In this document: piece by piece, positions 10,539 to 17,428 of the stretch
Numbering within the stretch: position 1 is the stretch's first letter
How the letters are laid out: the number at the start of each line of letters is the position of its first letter
DNA from: Beijerinckiaceae bacterium
Lineage (GTDB): Bacteria > Pseudomonadota > Alphaproteobacteria > Rhizobiales > Beijerinckiaceae
Reading direction: 5' to 3'
Assembly: GCA_947453205.1 (NCBI GenBank)
Contig: CANGFT010000044.1
Span: forward strand, 1 to 36,442
Length of the DNA stretch: 36,442 nt
Made by a program: the position numbers and the translations under genes
Notes under the pieces: generated by a model
What the model saw: the letters and a program-made list of their open reading frames with translations, nothing else
Told to the model about the DNA's origin: nothing
Databases searched by the model: none

Positions 10539-10567
10539 TTGCGATTCATGGGGAGTTTGTGTATTTT
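10539..10567 (+). promoter_or_regulatory. Candidate sigma-70 promoter of the AT-rich island
   Basis: TTGCGA (10539-10544) and TATTTT (10562-10567) are separated by exactly 17 bases, each matching four of six consensus positions. They lie in AT-rich DNA and would start RNA about 30 bases before the ATG at 10605. This is by-eye matching only. Confidence 0.45.
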
Positions 10568-10604
10568 GTAGAAACGAAATGACACTCGGGGAAGGAGTCC
10601 TCCC

Positions 10605-10841
10605 ATGGCAAGCATGGAAGATGACCAGCTCCTCTCGCTACTGTTCGATGAGCAGTCGGGTAGGAAGCTGGTGAACATCAAATTTTTCGAAGGGTCGGCA
10701 TGCCCTGATGGCGCAGCCTTGCGAGCTGCTGCGTTCGCCGCCTTGTCGAAGGCCTACAAAAGTAGCGGTGTCTGGACGGATATGCCCCCTGAATCGCCAC
10801 GCGCCCAAAGGCCTGTTAGCGAATTTCTGGCAGAGATTTAA
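10605..10841 (+). CDS. Small hypothetical protein (78 aa)
   Basis: Not recognised. It is a soluble, acidic to neutral 78-aa protein with no signal peptide or membrane segment, beginning MASMEDDQLLSLLFDEQSG and ending PVSEFLAEI. The ATG has a strong GGGGAAGGAG site just upstream, and a plausible promoter precedes it, so expression is credible. A second ATG at codon 4 is possible. It lies 70 bases before the next + strand gene, so the two probably form one transcript. Base composition is more AT-rich than the flanking housekeeping genes, which suggests acquisition together with the downstream gene. The two may be functional partners; this is inference from adjacency. Confidence 0.65.
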   Translation: MASMEDDQLLSLLFDEQSGRKLVNIKFFEGSACPDGAALRAAAFAALSKAYKSSGVWTDMPPESPRAQRPVSEFLAEI

Positions 10842-10911
10842 GCTCTCACCGTTAGTCGGTGAATTTGAGGTCCGGTCAGCCGGGCCTCTTAATTTTGTTA
10901 GGCGGGATTTC

Positions 10912-11502
10912 ATGACGATTAGAAATTTAATCGAGGCCTTTTCCGATCTTACGATGCTTCCAGTTCGCGCAACGGATGTACGGGATTGGCTTATTAAATC
11001 GGGAATTCAGGACGAAATCATCATGACTCCAATTGATTCTGACCCGGAAATTCTTAGGGGAACGTACGAACAATACATTATACACGAAACCGTTTATGCT
11101 TCTCCAACCCTAATTTCACGAATTTCTTACAGTAAGAATCAATGCCCTAAATGGCAAAATTTCATATGTATTAAAGAATTGATGCACGTTCTAGACAAAC
11201 GTAGCATGAAAACGCCCACGCCCCAAGATGTTTTAGCCTTGACTAATGGGCTTTCGAAAATTTTTGCTAGCACAGAGCTTGGGTTCCAAGACTTTCAGAC
11301 TATTCATGACAAAATGATGCCTTATGCAGCCCTAGCAATTTTGCTGCCATACAAGTCGCGCGAAATGCTGCTAGCTCCCTTTGCTCAGGGCAAGATCTCT
11401 GCGGAACGAATTTCGGACGAAACACAAATTCCTATCAGGTATATTTCGATGTTGATGGGCACGGGTTGGGATGAAATTTATGCTTCCCTGCTTAAGCTCT
11501 AG
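10912..11502 (+). CDS. Hypothetical protein, weakly ImmA/IrrE-like, motif degenerate
   Basis: A 196-aa soluble protein in clearly AT-rich DNA (bases 11101-11160 contain 21 G+C of 60, against 45 of 60 at 12841-12900 in ffh). The layout recalls ImmA/IrrE-type domains: FICIKELMHVLD (about residues 84-95) sits where those proteins have F-x-x-A-HELGH, and YAALAILLP (138-146) resembles the Ala/Leu-Pro helix that follows, with a helical C-terminus IPIRYISMLMG. The HExxH motif reads KELMH, with the first zinc-ligand His replaced by Lys88 and Glu89 and His92 kept, so protease activity is doubtful. The start is ATG 10912 after GGCGGGA. Its stop overlaps the stop of rimM by three bases. The family assignment is tentative. 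Confidence 0.55.
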   Translation: MTIRNLIEAFSDLTMLPVRATDVRDWLIKSGIQDEIIMTPIDSDPEILRGTYEQYIIHETVYASPTLISRISYSKNQCPKWQNFICIKELMHVLDKRSMKTPTPQDVLALTNGLSKIFASTELGFQDFQTIHDKMMPYAALAILLPYKSREMLLAPFAQGKISAERISDETQIPIRYISMLMGTGWDEIYASLLKL

Positions 11503-12080
11503 CCGCCTCTCCTCTGTAACCAATCCTTATCACCCTCCTCCTCCCGCGCCTCGCTCTCATGGGGCGGGACGATGGTCACCCGGCCGGCGCCGAGGTCCAC
11601 ATGGGGCGCGACGGCCTTCGTGAAGGGGTAGAGCAGGGTCTCGCCGCCGCTGATGGGACGCACTTCCAGAATGTCGCCGGCGCCGAAGTTCAGGACATTC
11701 ACGACCTCGCCGATCAGCTCGCCGTTTTCAAGATGGGCGGCGAGGCCGATGAGGTCGGAATGGTAATATTCCTCCTCCTCCGCAGGCGGCAGGTCGGCCT
11801 TGCGGATGTGGAGATCCAGGTTCACGAGGGCTTCTGCGGCGGAACGGTCGTTCACGCCCTCGACGCGGGCGACGAACATGTCGTCGCGGATGTGCCGCAG
11901 GCTCTTGAGGGCGAAGCTGCGGAGGCCATCGGCGCTGATGAGGGGGCTATAGTCGCCGATGGCGGCGGGATCGCCCGTGAAGCTTTTCAGCCGCACGTCT
12001 CCGCGCACGCCATGGGCCGCGCCAAAGCGCCCGACAAGCACGAGGTCGCCTGCGGCGTCCGGGGAGGGAGCTTTCGCCAT
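11499..12080 (-). CDS. rimM: Ribosome maturation factor RimM
   Basis: RimM binds S19 and helps mature the head of the 30S subunit. This 193-aa protein has an N-terminal beta-barrel with LVLVGRFGAAHGVRGDVRLKSFT (about residues 13-35) and a C-terminal PRC-barrel containing YYHSDLIGLAA and GEVVNVLNFGAGDILEV. The end, TIVPPHESEAREEEGD, is acidic and somewhat extended. The start is ATG at 12078-12080. It lies 66 bases after rpsP, with a perfect hairpin in that gap. Its 3' end overlaps the stop of the convergent AT-rich gene. In the classic operon trmD would come next; here it follows only after the opposite-strand insert. Confidence 0.96.
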   Translation of the reverse strand: MAKAPSPDAAGDLVLVGRFGAAHGVRGDVRLKSFTGDPAAIGDYSPLISADGLRSFALKSLRHIRDDMFVARVEGVNDRSAAEALVNLDLHIRKADLPPAEEEEYYHSDLIGLAAHLENGELIGEVVNVLNFGAGDILEVRPISGGETLLYPFTKAVAPHVDLGAGRVTIVPPHESEAREEEGDKDWLQRRGG

Positions 12081-12110
12081 CAGAGCCCTTGGTTTTGAAG
12101 CCGGAGCGGT

Positions 12111-12136
12111 CCAGCTCCCCCCGCAAGGGGAGCTGG
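12111..12136. promoter_or_regulatory. Perfect inverted repeat between rpsP and rimM
   Basis: CCAGCTCCCC (12111-12120) and GGGGAGCTGG (12127-12136) form a perfect 10-bp stem around a 6-base loop. No T run follows on either strand, so it is not a standard terminator. Its position between co-directional rpsP and rimM suggests an mRNA stability, processing or attenuation element, or a dispersed palindromic repeat. Confidence 0.6.
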
Positions 12137-12146
12137 CGCCATGGTC

Positions 12147-12506
12147 TTACTCGGCGCTCGCGGCGGCGGCTTCCGCAGCAGCGGCGGCGGCGGCGGCGCG
12201 CTCCTGCGCCTTCTTCTTCGGCTTGGCCTTCTCAGGGTTGTTGTGGGCGGCGCGCTTGCCGACGCCGACGCTCTCGAGCAGGCGGGCGACGCGGTCGGTG
12301 GGCTGGGCGCCCTTGGCGAGCCAGGCCTGCGCCTTCTCGGCGTCGACGACGAGGCGGTCAGCCGCATCCTTGGCCTTCAGGGGATCGAAGATGCCGATGC
12401 GCTCGACGAAACGGCCATCGCGGGGCATGCGGGCGTCGGCGACGACGATGCGGTAGAAGGGGCGCTTCTTGGCGCCGCCGCGCGACAGACGGATTTTCAG
12501 GGACAT
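12147..12506 (-). CDS. rpsP: 30S ribosomal protein S16
   Basis: bS16 helps assemble the 30S subunit. The conserved N-terminus is [38 protein letters not shown] (given here only for orientation of the start), with [14 protein letters not shown] further on. Residues after about 85 form a Lys/Ala-rich tail ending [12 protein letters not shown], as in many alphaproteobacteria; total length is 119 aa. The start is ATG at 12504-12506 with an AAAGGAAAAG stretch upstream. It lies 30 bases after a small unknown gene and ahead of rimM, all on the minus strand with ffh first. Confidence 0.96.
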   Translation of the reverse strand: MSLKIRLSRGGAKKRPFYRIVVADARMPRDGRFVERIGIFDPLKAKDAADRLVVDAEKAQAWLAKGAQPTDRVARLLESVGVGKRAAHNNPEKAKPKKKAQERAAAAAAAAEAAAASAE

Positions 12507-12536
12507 TGGCTTTTCCTTTGTTTGGAGGGGAAGGGT

Positions 12537-12788
12537 TCAGGATTGGTGGTCTTCGACCAGTTGCTCGATCGCGGCCCAGGGGTCGAGGGCCATGCCTTCC
12601 GAACGGAAGACCTCGACATCCACCGAGCCGTCCTCGCGCACGTCGATCTCCCAGTATTCGCCGGGCACATGCACGAGAAACGAAAACGCATCGTCAAGAT
12701 ACGACTTCGTGTCGTAGTAGATGTTCGCCGTGTCGAGCCGTTCCTTGACGGTCTTGAACACGTCGAACATGTTCACTTTCATTTCCAT
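12537..12788 (-). CDS. Small conserved-looking protein between ffh and rpsP
   Basis: Not recognised. This 83-aa protein starts at ATG 12786-12788, only four bases after the ffh stop, and ends 30 bases before rpsP, so it is almost surely translated within the ffh-rpsP transcript. It is acidic, without signal or membrane segments, and contains GEYWEIDVREDGSVDVEVF, which looks like a beta-hairpin, and a C-terminal helix DPWAAIEQLVEDH. Alternative in-frame ATGs lie at codons 3 and 7. The end of ffh supplies an AAGAAG purine stretch that can serve as its ribosome binding site, suggesting translational coupling. Confidence 0.75.
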   Translation of the reverse strand: MEMKVNMFDVFKTVKERLDTANIYYDTKSYLDDAFSFLVHVPGEYWEIDVREDGSVDVEVFRSEGMALDPWAAIEQLVEDHQS

Positions 12789-12792
12789 AAGC

Positions 12793-14364
12793 TCACTTCT
12801 TCTTTCCGAAGGGATTGAAGCTGGGGAAGCCGCCGAGGCCTGGAAGCTTCGGGGCGCCAAGGCCGGGCAGGCCGCCGGGCAAGCCCGGGAGTTTTGGCGG
12901 CGCGCCGGTGAAGGCGCCGGGAGGCGGGGCGTCGGGCAGCTTCGGCGCCCCGCCGCCGCCCATCTGTTTCTGCATTTCGGCGATCTGCTCGGGGCTCGGC
13001 ATGCCCCCGCCCATGCCCCCGCCAAGACCGAACATTTCGGCCATGCGGCCCATGGGTCCGCGCTTTGCGCCGCCCATGGCCTTCATCATGTCGGCCATCT
13101 GGCGGTGCTGCTTGAGGAGCCGGTTGATCTCCTCGACCTTGGCGCCCGAGCCCGCCGCGATGCGCTTCTTGCGGGAGGCCTTGAGGATGTCGGGGTTGCG
13201 CCGCTCCTGCGGCGTCATGGACAGGATGATGGCGCGCTGGCGCTTGATGACGCGGTCGTCGAGATTGGCGCCGGCGAGCTGGCTCTTCATCTTGGCCATG
13301 CCGGGCAGCATGCCCATGATGCCCCCGAGGCCCCCGATCTTCTCGACCTGGGCCAGCTGGTCGGCCAGATCCTCAAGGTCGAACTTGCCCTTGCGCATCT
13401 TGTCGGCGATGCGCTGGGCCTTCTCGGCGTCGATGGTCTGCGCCGCCTTCTCGACAAGCGAGACGATGTCGCCCATGCCCAGAATGCGGTTGGCGATTCG
13501 CGCGGGATGGAAATCGTCGAGATCTTCAAGCTTTTCGCCGGTGCCGATGAGCTTGATCGGCTTGCCCGTGACGGCGCGCATGGAGAGCGCCGCGCCGCCG
13601 CGTCCATCGCCGTCGGTGCGGGTCAGCACGATGCCGGTGACGCCCACGCGGCTGTCGAAATTGCGCGCGAGATTGACCGCGTCCTGACCAGTGAGGCTGT
13701 CGGCGACGAGCAGAATCTCGTGGGGCCTGGCGGCCGCCTTGATCTGCGCCATCTCCTCCATGAGGGGCTCGTCGATATGGGTGCGGCCGGCGGTGTCGAG
13801 GATGACGACGTCGAAGCCCTGCAGGCGCGCGGTCTCCTCGGCGCGGCGGGCGATCTCGACGGGGTTCTGGCCGGCGATGATAGGCAGGGTCTCGATGTCG
13901 AGCTGGCGGCCGAGCACGGCGAGCTGCTCTTGCGCGGCCGGGCGCTTCACGTCGAGCGAGGCCATCAGCACCTTGCGCTTGTGCCGGTCGCGCAGGCGCT
14001 TGGCGATCTTGGCGGCGGTGGTGGTTTTGCCCGCGCCCTGCAGGCCGACCATCATGATGGCGACGGGCGGGGCGGCGTCGAGATTGATCGGGTCGGCGTC
14101 GGAGCCAAGGGTCTCGATGAGGACGTCGTTGACGATCTTGATGACCATCTGGCCCGGCGAGATCGACTTCACGACATTGGCGCCGACCGCGCGCGCCTTC
14201 ACCTTGTCCACGAAGGAGCGCACGACGTCGAGCGCCACATCCGCCTCGAGCAGGGCGCGGCGGACTTCACGCATGGCGGCGTCGACATCCGCCTCGCTCA
14301 AGGCGCCGCGGCGCGTGAGCTGGTCAAAGATGCCGGAGAGCTTTTCGGACAGGCCCTCGAACAT
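12793..14364 (-). CDS. ffh: Signal recognition particle protein Ffh
   Basis: Ffh (SRP54 homologue) binds 4.5S RNA and signal sequences and delivers ribosomes to FtsY at the membrane. The N domain comes first, followed by the G domain with G1 VGLQGAGKTTT, G3 VILDTAGRTH and G4 LTRTDGDGRGG. The methionine-rich M domain contains RQMADMMKAMGG and EMFGLGGGMGGGMP. A low-complexity Pro/Gly-rich tail (about residues 470-520) with repeated PKLPGL units ends in GKKK, making the protein 523 aa, longer than the roughly 450 aa of E. coli Ffh. The start is ATG at 14362-14364 (MFEGLSEKLSG) with GAGGAG 6 bases upstream. It leads the minus-strand cluster ffh-small gene-rpsP-rimM. Confidence 0.96.
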   Translation of the reverse strand: MFEGLSEKLSGIFDQLTRRGALSEADVDAAMREVRRALLEADVALDVVRSFVDKVKARAVGANVVKSISPGQMVIKIVNDVLIETLGSDADPINLDAAPPVAIMMVGLQGAGKTTTAAKIAKRLRDRHKRKVLMASLDVKRPAAQEQLAVLGRQLDIETLPIIAGQNPVEIARRAEETARLQGFDVVILDTAGRTHIDEPLMEEMAQIKAAARPHEILLVADSLTGQDAVNLARNFDSRVGVTGIVLTRTDGDGRGGAALSMRAVTGKPIKLIGTGEKLEDLDDFHPARIANRILGMGDIVSLVEKAAQTIDAEKAQRIADKMRKGKFDLEDLADQLAQVEKIGGLGGIMGMLPGMAKMKSQLAGANLDDRVIKRQRAIILSMTPQERRNPDILKASRKKRIAAGSGAKVEEINRLLKQHRQMADMMKAMGGAKRGPMGRMAEMFGLGGGMGGGMPSPEQIAEMQKQMGGGGAPKLPDAPPPGAFTGAPPKLPGLPGGLPGLGAPKLPGLGGFPSFNPFGKKK

Positions 14365-14775
14365 GGTTGCTCCTCGCATGGCCTCCGGAGAGAGGCGGTT
14401 TCGCCAAAGCCCCAAAGCAGAACGCGCCCGGGGGCGCATCGCGCTGCCGGGCGTTGACCCCCTGCCTCTCGGGCCGGTGGGCGTCAGGTCTCAGGTCTCT
14501 GACGAGAACTCCGGGCTTTTAGGCCGGGAGGGCCGGGGAGTCAAGGAATCCTGACGCTCATGGCGAACGACCTCGCTCTGAACCCTTTGCCGATGCAGAT
14601 TGCACCATATCTTGAGCCAGATTTGTCTTTTTCAGCAAAATCTGGTTCACTCGCCAAAACGTCGTTAAAGTCTTTTTATCATCATTGCATCCGAAAAACG
14701 TCTTCAGTCGCCTTGTCGATTTGAGGACAAAAGCGCCAGCAATTTGTCTGCGATCCAGCGATGGGGGGAGGCCAG
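14365..14775. other. Intergenic region between divergent ffh and doxX genes
   Basis: These 411 bases hold no convincing gene. The part nearest ffh (to about 14570) is GC-rich; the part from about 14590 to 14720 is AT-rich and includes one clear inverted repeat (14617-14645). It must contain the promoters of ffh and of the DoxX pair, but no strong -35/-10 pair stands out by eye. Confidence 0.6.
14617..14645. promoter_or_regulatory. Inverted repeat upstream of the DoxX pair
   Basis: CCAGATTT (14617-14624) is repeated inverted as AAATCTGG (14638-14645) across a 13-base AT-rich spacer. It sits in the AT-rich part of the divergent ffh/doxX interval, about 130 bases before the DoxX start. It could be an operator for a dimeric regulator or form a hairpin in RNA; there is no direct evidence of function. 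Confidence 0.45.
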
Positions 14776-15222
14776 ATGAGCGAGCCTGAAGCGCAAATGC
14801 GCAAATATCTGCCTTGGATGGTCTGGTCCTATCGGCTCGTCGAGCCTTATTCCTTTGCGCTGATGCGCCTTTTCAGCGGCGGCATGTTTTTCATACATGG
14901 CTATGCGCGGCTGTTCACGGACAATCCCGCCTTCGGCTTCAACCCCGCCGTGGAATGGCTGACGCCTGAGGGGGTTGGGGCGATTGAGCTGGTGGGCGGC
15001 GCGCTGCTGGCGCTTGGCCTGCTGACGCGTCCTGCGGCCCTGGCGCTTGCAGGCCTGTGGTTTCTCTTCACCATCGGAGCAACCCCCGGCGGCAAGCAGC
15101 ATTGGCTGATGCTGGGCGCCTTCGATCACTATCCCGCCATGCTGTTCCTCCTGAGCATCGCCTTCTTGATGCGCGGTGGCGGGCGCTATTCTCTCGACCG
15201 CCGGATAGGCCGTGAATTCTGA
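14776..15222 (+). CDS. DoxX-family membrane protein (first of tandem pair)
   Basis: A 148-aa inner-membrane protein with four predicted hydrophobic helices, matching DoxX/DoxD-type proteins, which in some organisms are quinol-linked oxidoreductase subunits; many have no known function. Diagnostic features are LMRLFSGGMFFIHGYARLF near the N-terminus and a GGALLALGLLTRPAALAL segment. The C-terminus is YSLDRRIGREF. The ATG at 14776 has GGGGAGG 7 bases upstream and is preferred over an ATG at 14761. A second DoxX gene starts three bases after its stop, so the two are co-transcribed and probably form a heteromer. Confidence 0.82.
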   Translation: MSEPEAQMRKYLPWMVWSYRLVEPYSFALMRLFSGGMFFIHGYARLFTDNPAFGFNPAVEWLTPEGVGAIELVGGALLALGLLTRPAALALAGLWFLFTIGATPGGKQHWLMLGAFDHYPAMLFLLSIAFLMRGGGRYSLDRRIGREF

Positions 15223-15225
15223 TGG

Positions 15226-15711
15226 ATGGAGAGCACAGTGATCACTGATGAAAATCATGATTCGGGCGCTGAGAAGCTTTTCATCCCGGCTTTGGCGCCC
15301 CTCTACGCCCTTGCATCGCCGCTGAGCTACGCCTTCATCCGCGTGACTATGGGACTGATGTTCCTCCCCTCGGGCATCGACAAGATGTTTCTGGGCGGAA
15401 ATGCGCGCATCGCCGAAGGAAATCTGACCATGCTTGGCCTGCCCAATGTGGTGGCCTGGTCATGGGCGGTGGCGGCGACCGAGTTTTTCGGCGCGATCCT
15501 CATCATTCTCGGCCTCTTCACCCGCTTCGCCGCTTTTTCGCTGGTGGTGCTCCTGACTGTCATCACTTTCGGCGTTCAGATGAAATCAGGGTTTCTGTGG
15601 TCGCCCCGCGGCTTCGAAGTCGGGCTCTTGATGATGCTGATCCTGATCGCCGTCTGCTTTGGCGGCGGCGGTCGGTTTTCTCTGGACCGTCGGATCGGGC
15701 GAGAGTTCTGA
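15226..15711 (+). CDS. DoxX-family membrane protein (second of tandem pair)
   Basis: A 161-aa paralogue of the preceding gene with the same four-helix plan. It shows FIRVTMGLMFLPSGIDKMFLG, then EFFGAILIILGLFTRFAAFSL, and ends FSLDRRIGREF, nearly identical to the end of its neighbour. The first copy therefore probably arose by tandem duplication. The ATG at 15226 has a weak site; a GTG at 15238 preceded by GGAGAG is a possible alternative start. The preceding stop is three bases away. Function and partners are unknown; the DoxX fold is associated with respiratory or redox membrane complexes. Confidence 0.82.
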   Translation: MESTVITDENHDSGAEKLFIPALAPLYALASPLSYAFIRVTMGLMFLPSGIDKMFLGGNARIAEGNLTMLGLPNVVAWSWAVAATEFFGAILIILGLFTRFAAFSLVVLLTVITFGVQMKSGFLWSPRGFEVGLLMMLILIAVCFGGGGRFSLDRRIGREF

Positions 15712-15906
15712 AGACAGGGAGGCATGAACCGGCATGCTTGCGCAGGAGGTTTCGCTCGTTCATGTCCTGGCGCCATTGGGTTGCGGGGCCCATCATGGGC
15801 GCATAGCGCATCATCGTCCTTGACCGCCATCGGCGCCGCATCGCGTTGCAATTTGACCGGGCGCCGCTCTAAATGGACTGGATCTGCCCCGAAATACGGA
15901 AAGACA

Positions 15907-16308
15907 ATGGATCAAACCCAGCCGGAAATTCCTGTCTCGTGGGGCGAACTCATCGACAAGATCACGATCCTTGAAATCAAAAGCTGTCGCATCGTCTCGA
16001 CGCAAGCGGTGGCGAATGTGCGGCTTGAACTCGCCCTGCTCAATGAGCGGGCCTCAGCGGCATTGAGGCAAAAGGCAGATGTCGCAGCGCTCAAAGCGCA
16101 ACTGACCGAGGTCAATGAAGCGCTCTGGGACATCGAAGACAAGATCCGCGGCAAGGAGGCCGCCAGTGATTTCGGCGCCGAATTCATCGAACTGGCGCGC
16201 GCGGTCTATAAAACAAACGACAGGCGCGCCGCGATCAAGCGCGAGATCAACAAGGCGCTTCAGTCGAAGCTGGTCGAGGAAAAGAGTTATTCAGATTACG
16301 CGCCATGA
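15907..16308 (+). CDS. DUF6165-family small protein
   Basis: A 133-aa soluble, mostly helical protein. The start PVSWGELIDKITILEIK is the hallmark of the DUF6165 group, proteins of unknown function often found near sugar or methyltransferase genes. The middle (about residues 40-100) is heptad-like and may form a coiled coil. The ATG at 15907 is preceded by GGAAAG. The 195 bases between the DoxX pair and this gene hold nothing I recognise. It ends next to a hairpin that also follows the convergent SsuA-like gene. Confidence 0.78.
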   Translation: MDQTQPEIPVSWGELIDKITILEIKSCRIVSTQAVANVRLELALLNERASAALRQKADVAALKAQLTEVNEALWDIEDKIRGKEAASDFGAEFIELARAVYKTNDRRAAIKREINKALQSKLVEEKSYSDYAP

Positions 16309-16316
16309 ACGGGCGC

Positions 16317-16345
16317 AGCGCCCCGCAAGGCTCATGCGGGGCGCT
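16317..16345. terminator. Hairpin between convergent genes, probable bidirectional terminator
   Basis: AGCGCCCCGCA (16317-16327) and TGCGGGGCGCT (16335-16345) form a perfect 11-bp GC-rich stem with a 7-base loop. It lies 8 bases after the DUF6165 stop and 11 bases after the stop of the last gene of the long minus-strand operon. There is no T run, so termination efficiency is uncertain, but location and strength suit a 3'-end hairpin for both transcripts. Confidence 0.65.
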
Positions 16346-16356
16346 CCAGCCAGCGA

Positions 16357-17397
16357 TCACTTCTTGCGCCGCCAGGGGCCAAGCTCCTTGGCCGCGGCTT
16401 CGGCGAACGAGAGGTCGATGCAGTCCTCGACCCGCAGCGCCTTGTTGGCGACTTCCCCCTGCTCCTGGAAAAAGGCGAGGTCGCGGGCGATGCTCTCCAG
16501 CGCCGGCTTGCCATCGGGGTCGGTGGCCTGCGGCGTGATGCTGCGCGCGAGATCCAGGGGTATGTTCAGCTTGCGCGAGAAGATGTCGATGACCTCATCC
16601 GCGCCGCCATCCGTGCGCCAGCGACCATTTTCGAGGGCGTCCAGATAGTTGCGGTTCGCCCTGAGAAAAGCACGCATGAAGCGCCTCGCCACATCGGCGC
16701 GCTCCTGCCGGAATTTGTCGCCGAAAAAGAGAAGCGAGAGCTCATACATGCTCACGACCTCCTCCGAGGGGGCGAATTCAATGGCCAATCCCTCGCGCGC
16801 GACAAGGGTCTTGTAGGGTTCGTTCATGACGGAGCCATCGATGGCGCCGCTTTTGAACGCCGCCACCTGCTGCGAGAAGCTCATGAAGGACTTCTCGATG
16901 TCTTCATATTTCACGCCGCCCTTGATCGCCGCCTGATTGATGACCGACAGGGGGCCGACGCCGGCGCCGCCCTGCGCAAATTTGAGTCCCTTCAGATCAG
17001 ACCATGACTTGAAGCGCCCGCTGGTGATGAGCTCCTTGCGGATCATGAAGCTCTGGTAGACGTAACCGGGCTCCGTGCGGCCCTTGTCCGCGACGATGCG
17101 CACGCCGACCTTTCGATCAATGGCGTTGAAGAGGCTGACGGCGGTGGCGCCGCCGCCGACATCAAGATCGCCCACGCCGAGCGAAGGAATCATCTTGGCG
17201 GAGGCGTCGAAGACGATGAATTCGACCTCGATGCCCTCCTGCTTGAAATAGCCCTTCTCATTGGCGACATGCACGGCGATGTCGCCGGATGTGTTGAGCA
17301 CGCCGACCTTGACGAGATCGGCGGCGTGAGCCGCATTGAAGGCGCCGCTGATCGTCGCGATGCAGAGGCAAGCGAGGCGAAGGGTGCTTTTCATCAT
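16357..17397 (-). CDS. ABC-type NitT/TauT/SsuA-like periplasmic binding protein
   Basis: A 346-aa exported receptor of the nitrate/taurine/sulfonate family. The leader runs to AFNAAHA|ADLVKVG, a standard Sec cleavage site. The mature part contains IAVHVANEKGYFKQEGIEVEF and SLGVGDLDVGGG, both typical. The start is ATG at 17395-17397 with GGGAGAGG upstream; an in-frame ATG at 17418 would disrupt the leader. It is the last gene of the minus-strand catabolic operon, 31 bases after the CoA-transferase. No permease (TauC/SsuC) or ATPase gene is present anywhere in the window, so partner subunits must be elsewhere. Ligand unknown; the family binds small organic anions, sulfonates and aromatic acids. 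Confidence 0.88.
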   Translation of the reverse strand: MMKSTLRLACLCIATISGAFNAAHAADLVKVGVLNTSGDIAVHVANEKGYFKQEGIEVEFIVFDASAKMIPSLGVGDLDVGGGATAVSLFNAIDRKVGVRIVADKGRTEPGYVYQSFMIRKELITSGRFKSWSDLKGLKFAQGGAGVGPLSVINQAAIKGGVKYEDIEKSFMSFSQQVAAFKSGAIDGSVMNEPYKTLVAREGLAIEFAPSEEVVSMYELSLLFFGDKFRQERADVARRFMRAFLRANRNYLDALENGRWRTDGGADEVIDIFSRKLNIPLDLARSITPQATDPDGKPALESIARDLAFFQEQGEVANKALRVEDCIDLSFAEAAAKELGPWRRKK

Positions 17398-17428
17398 GTT
17401 CCTCTCCCTTTGATTCATTCAGCCGCTT

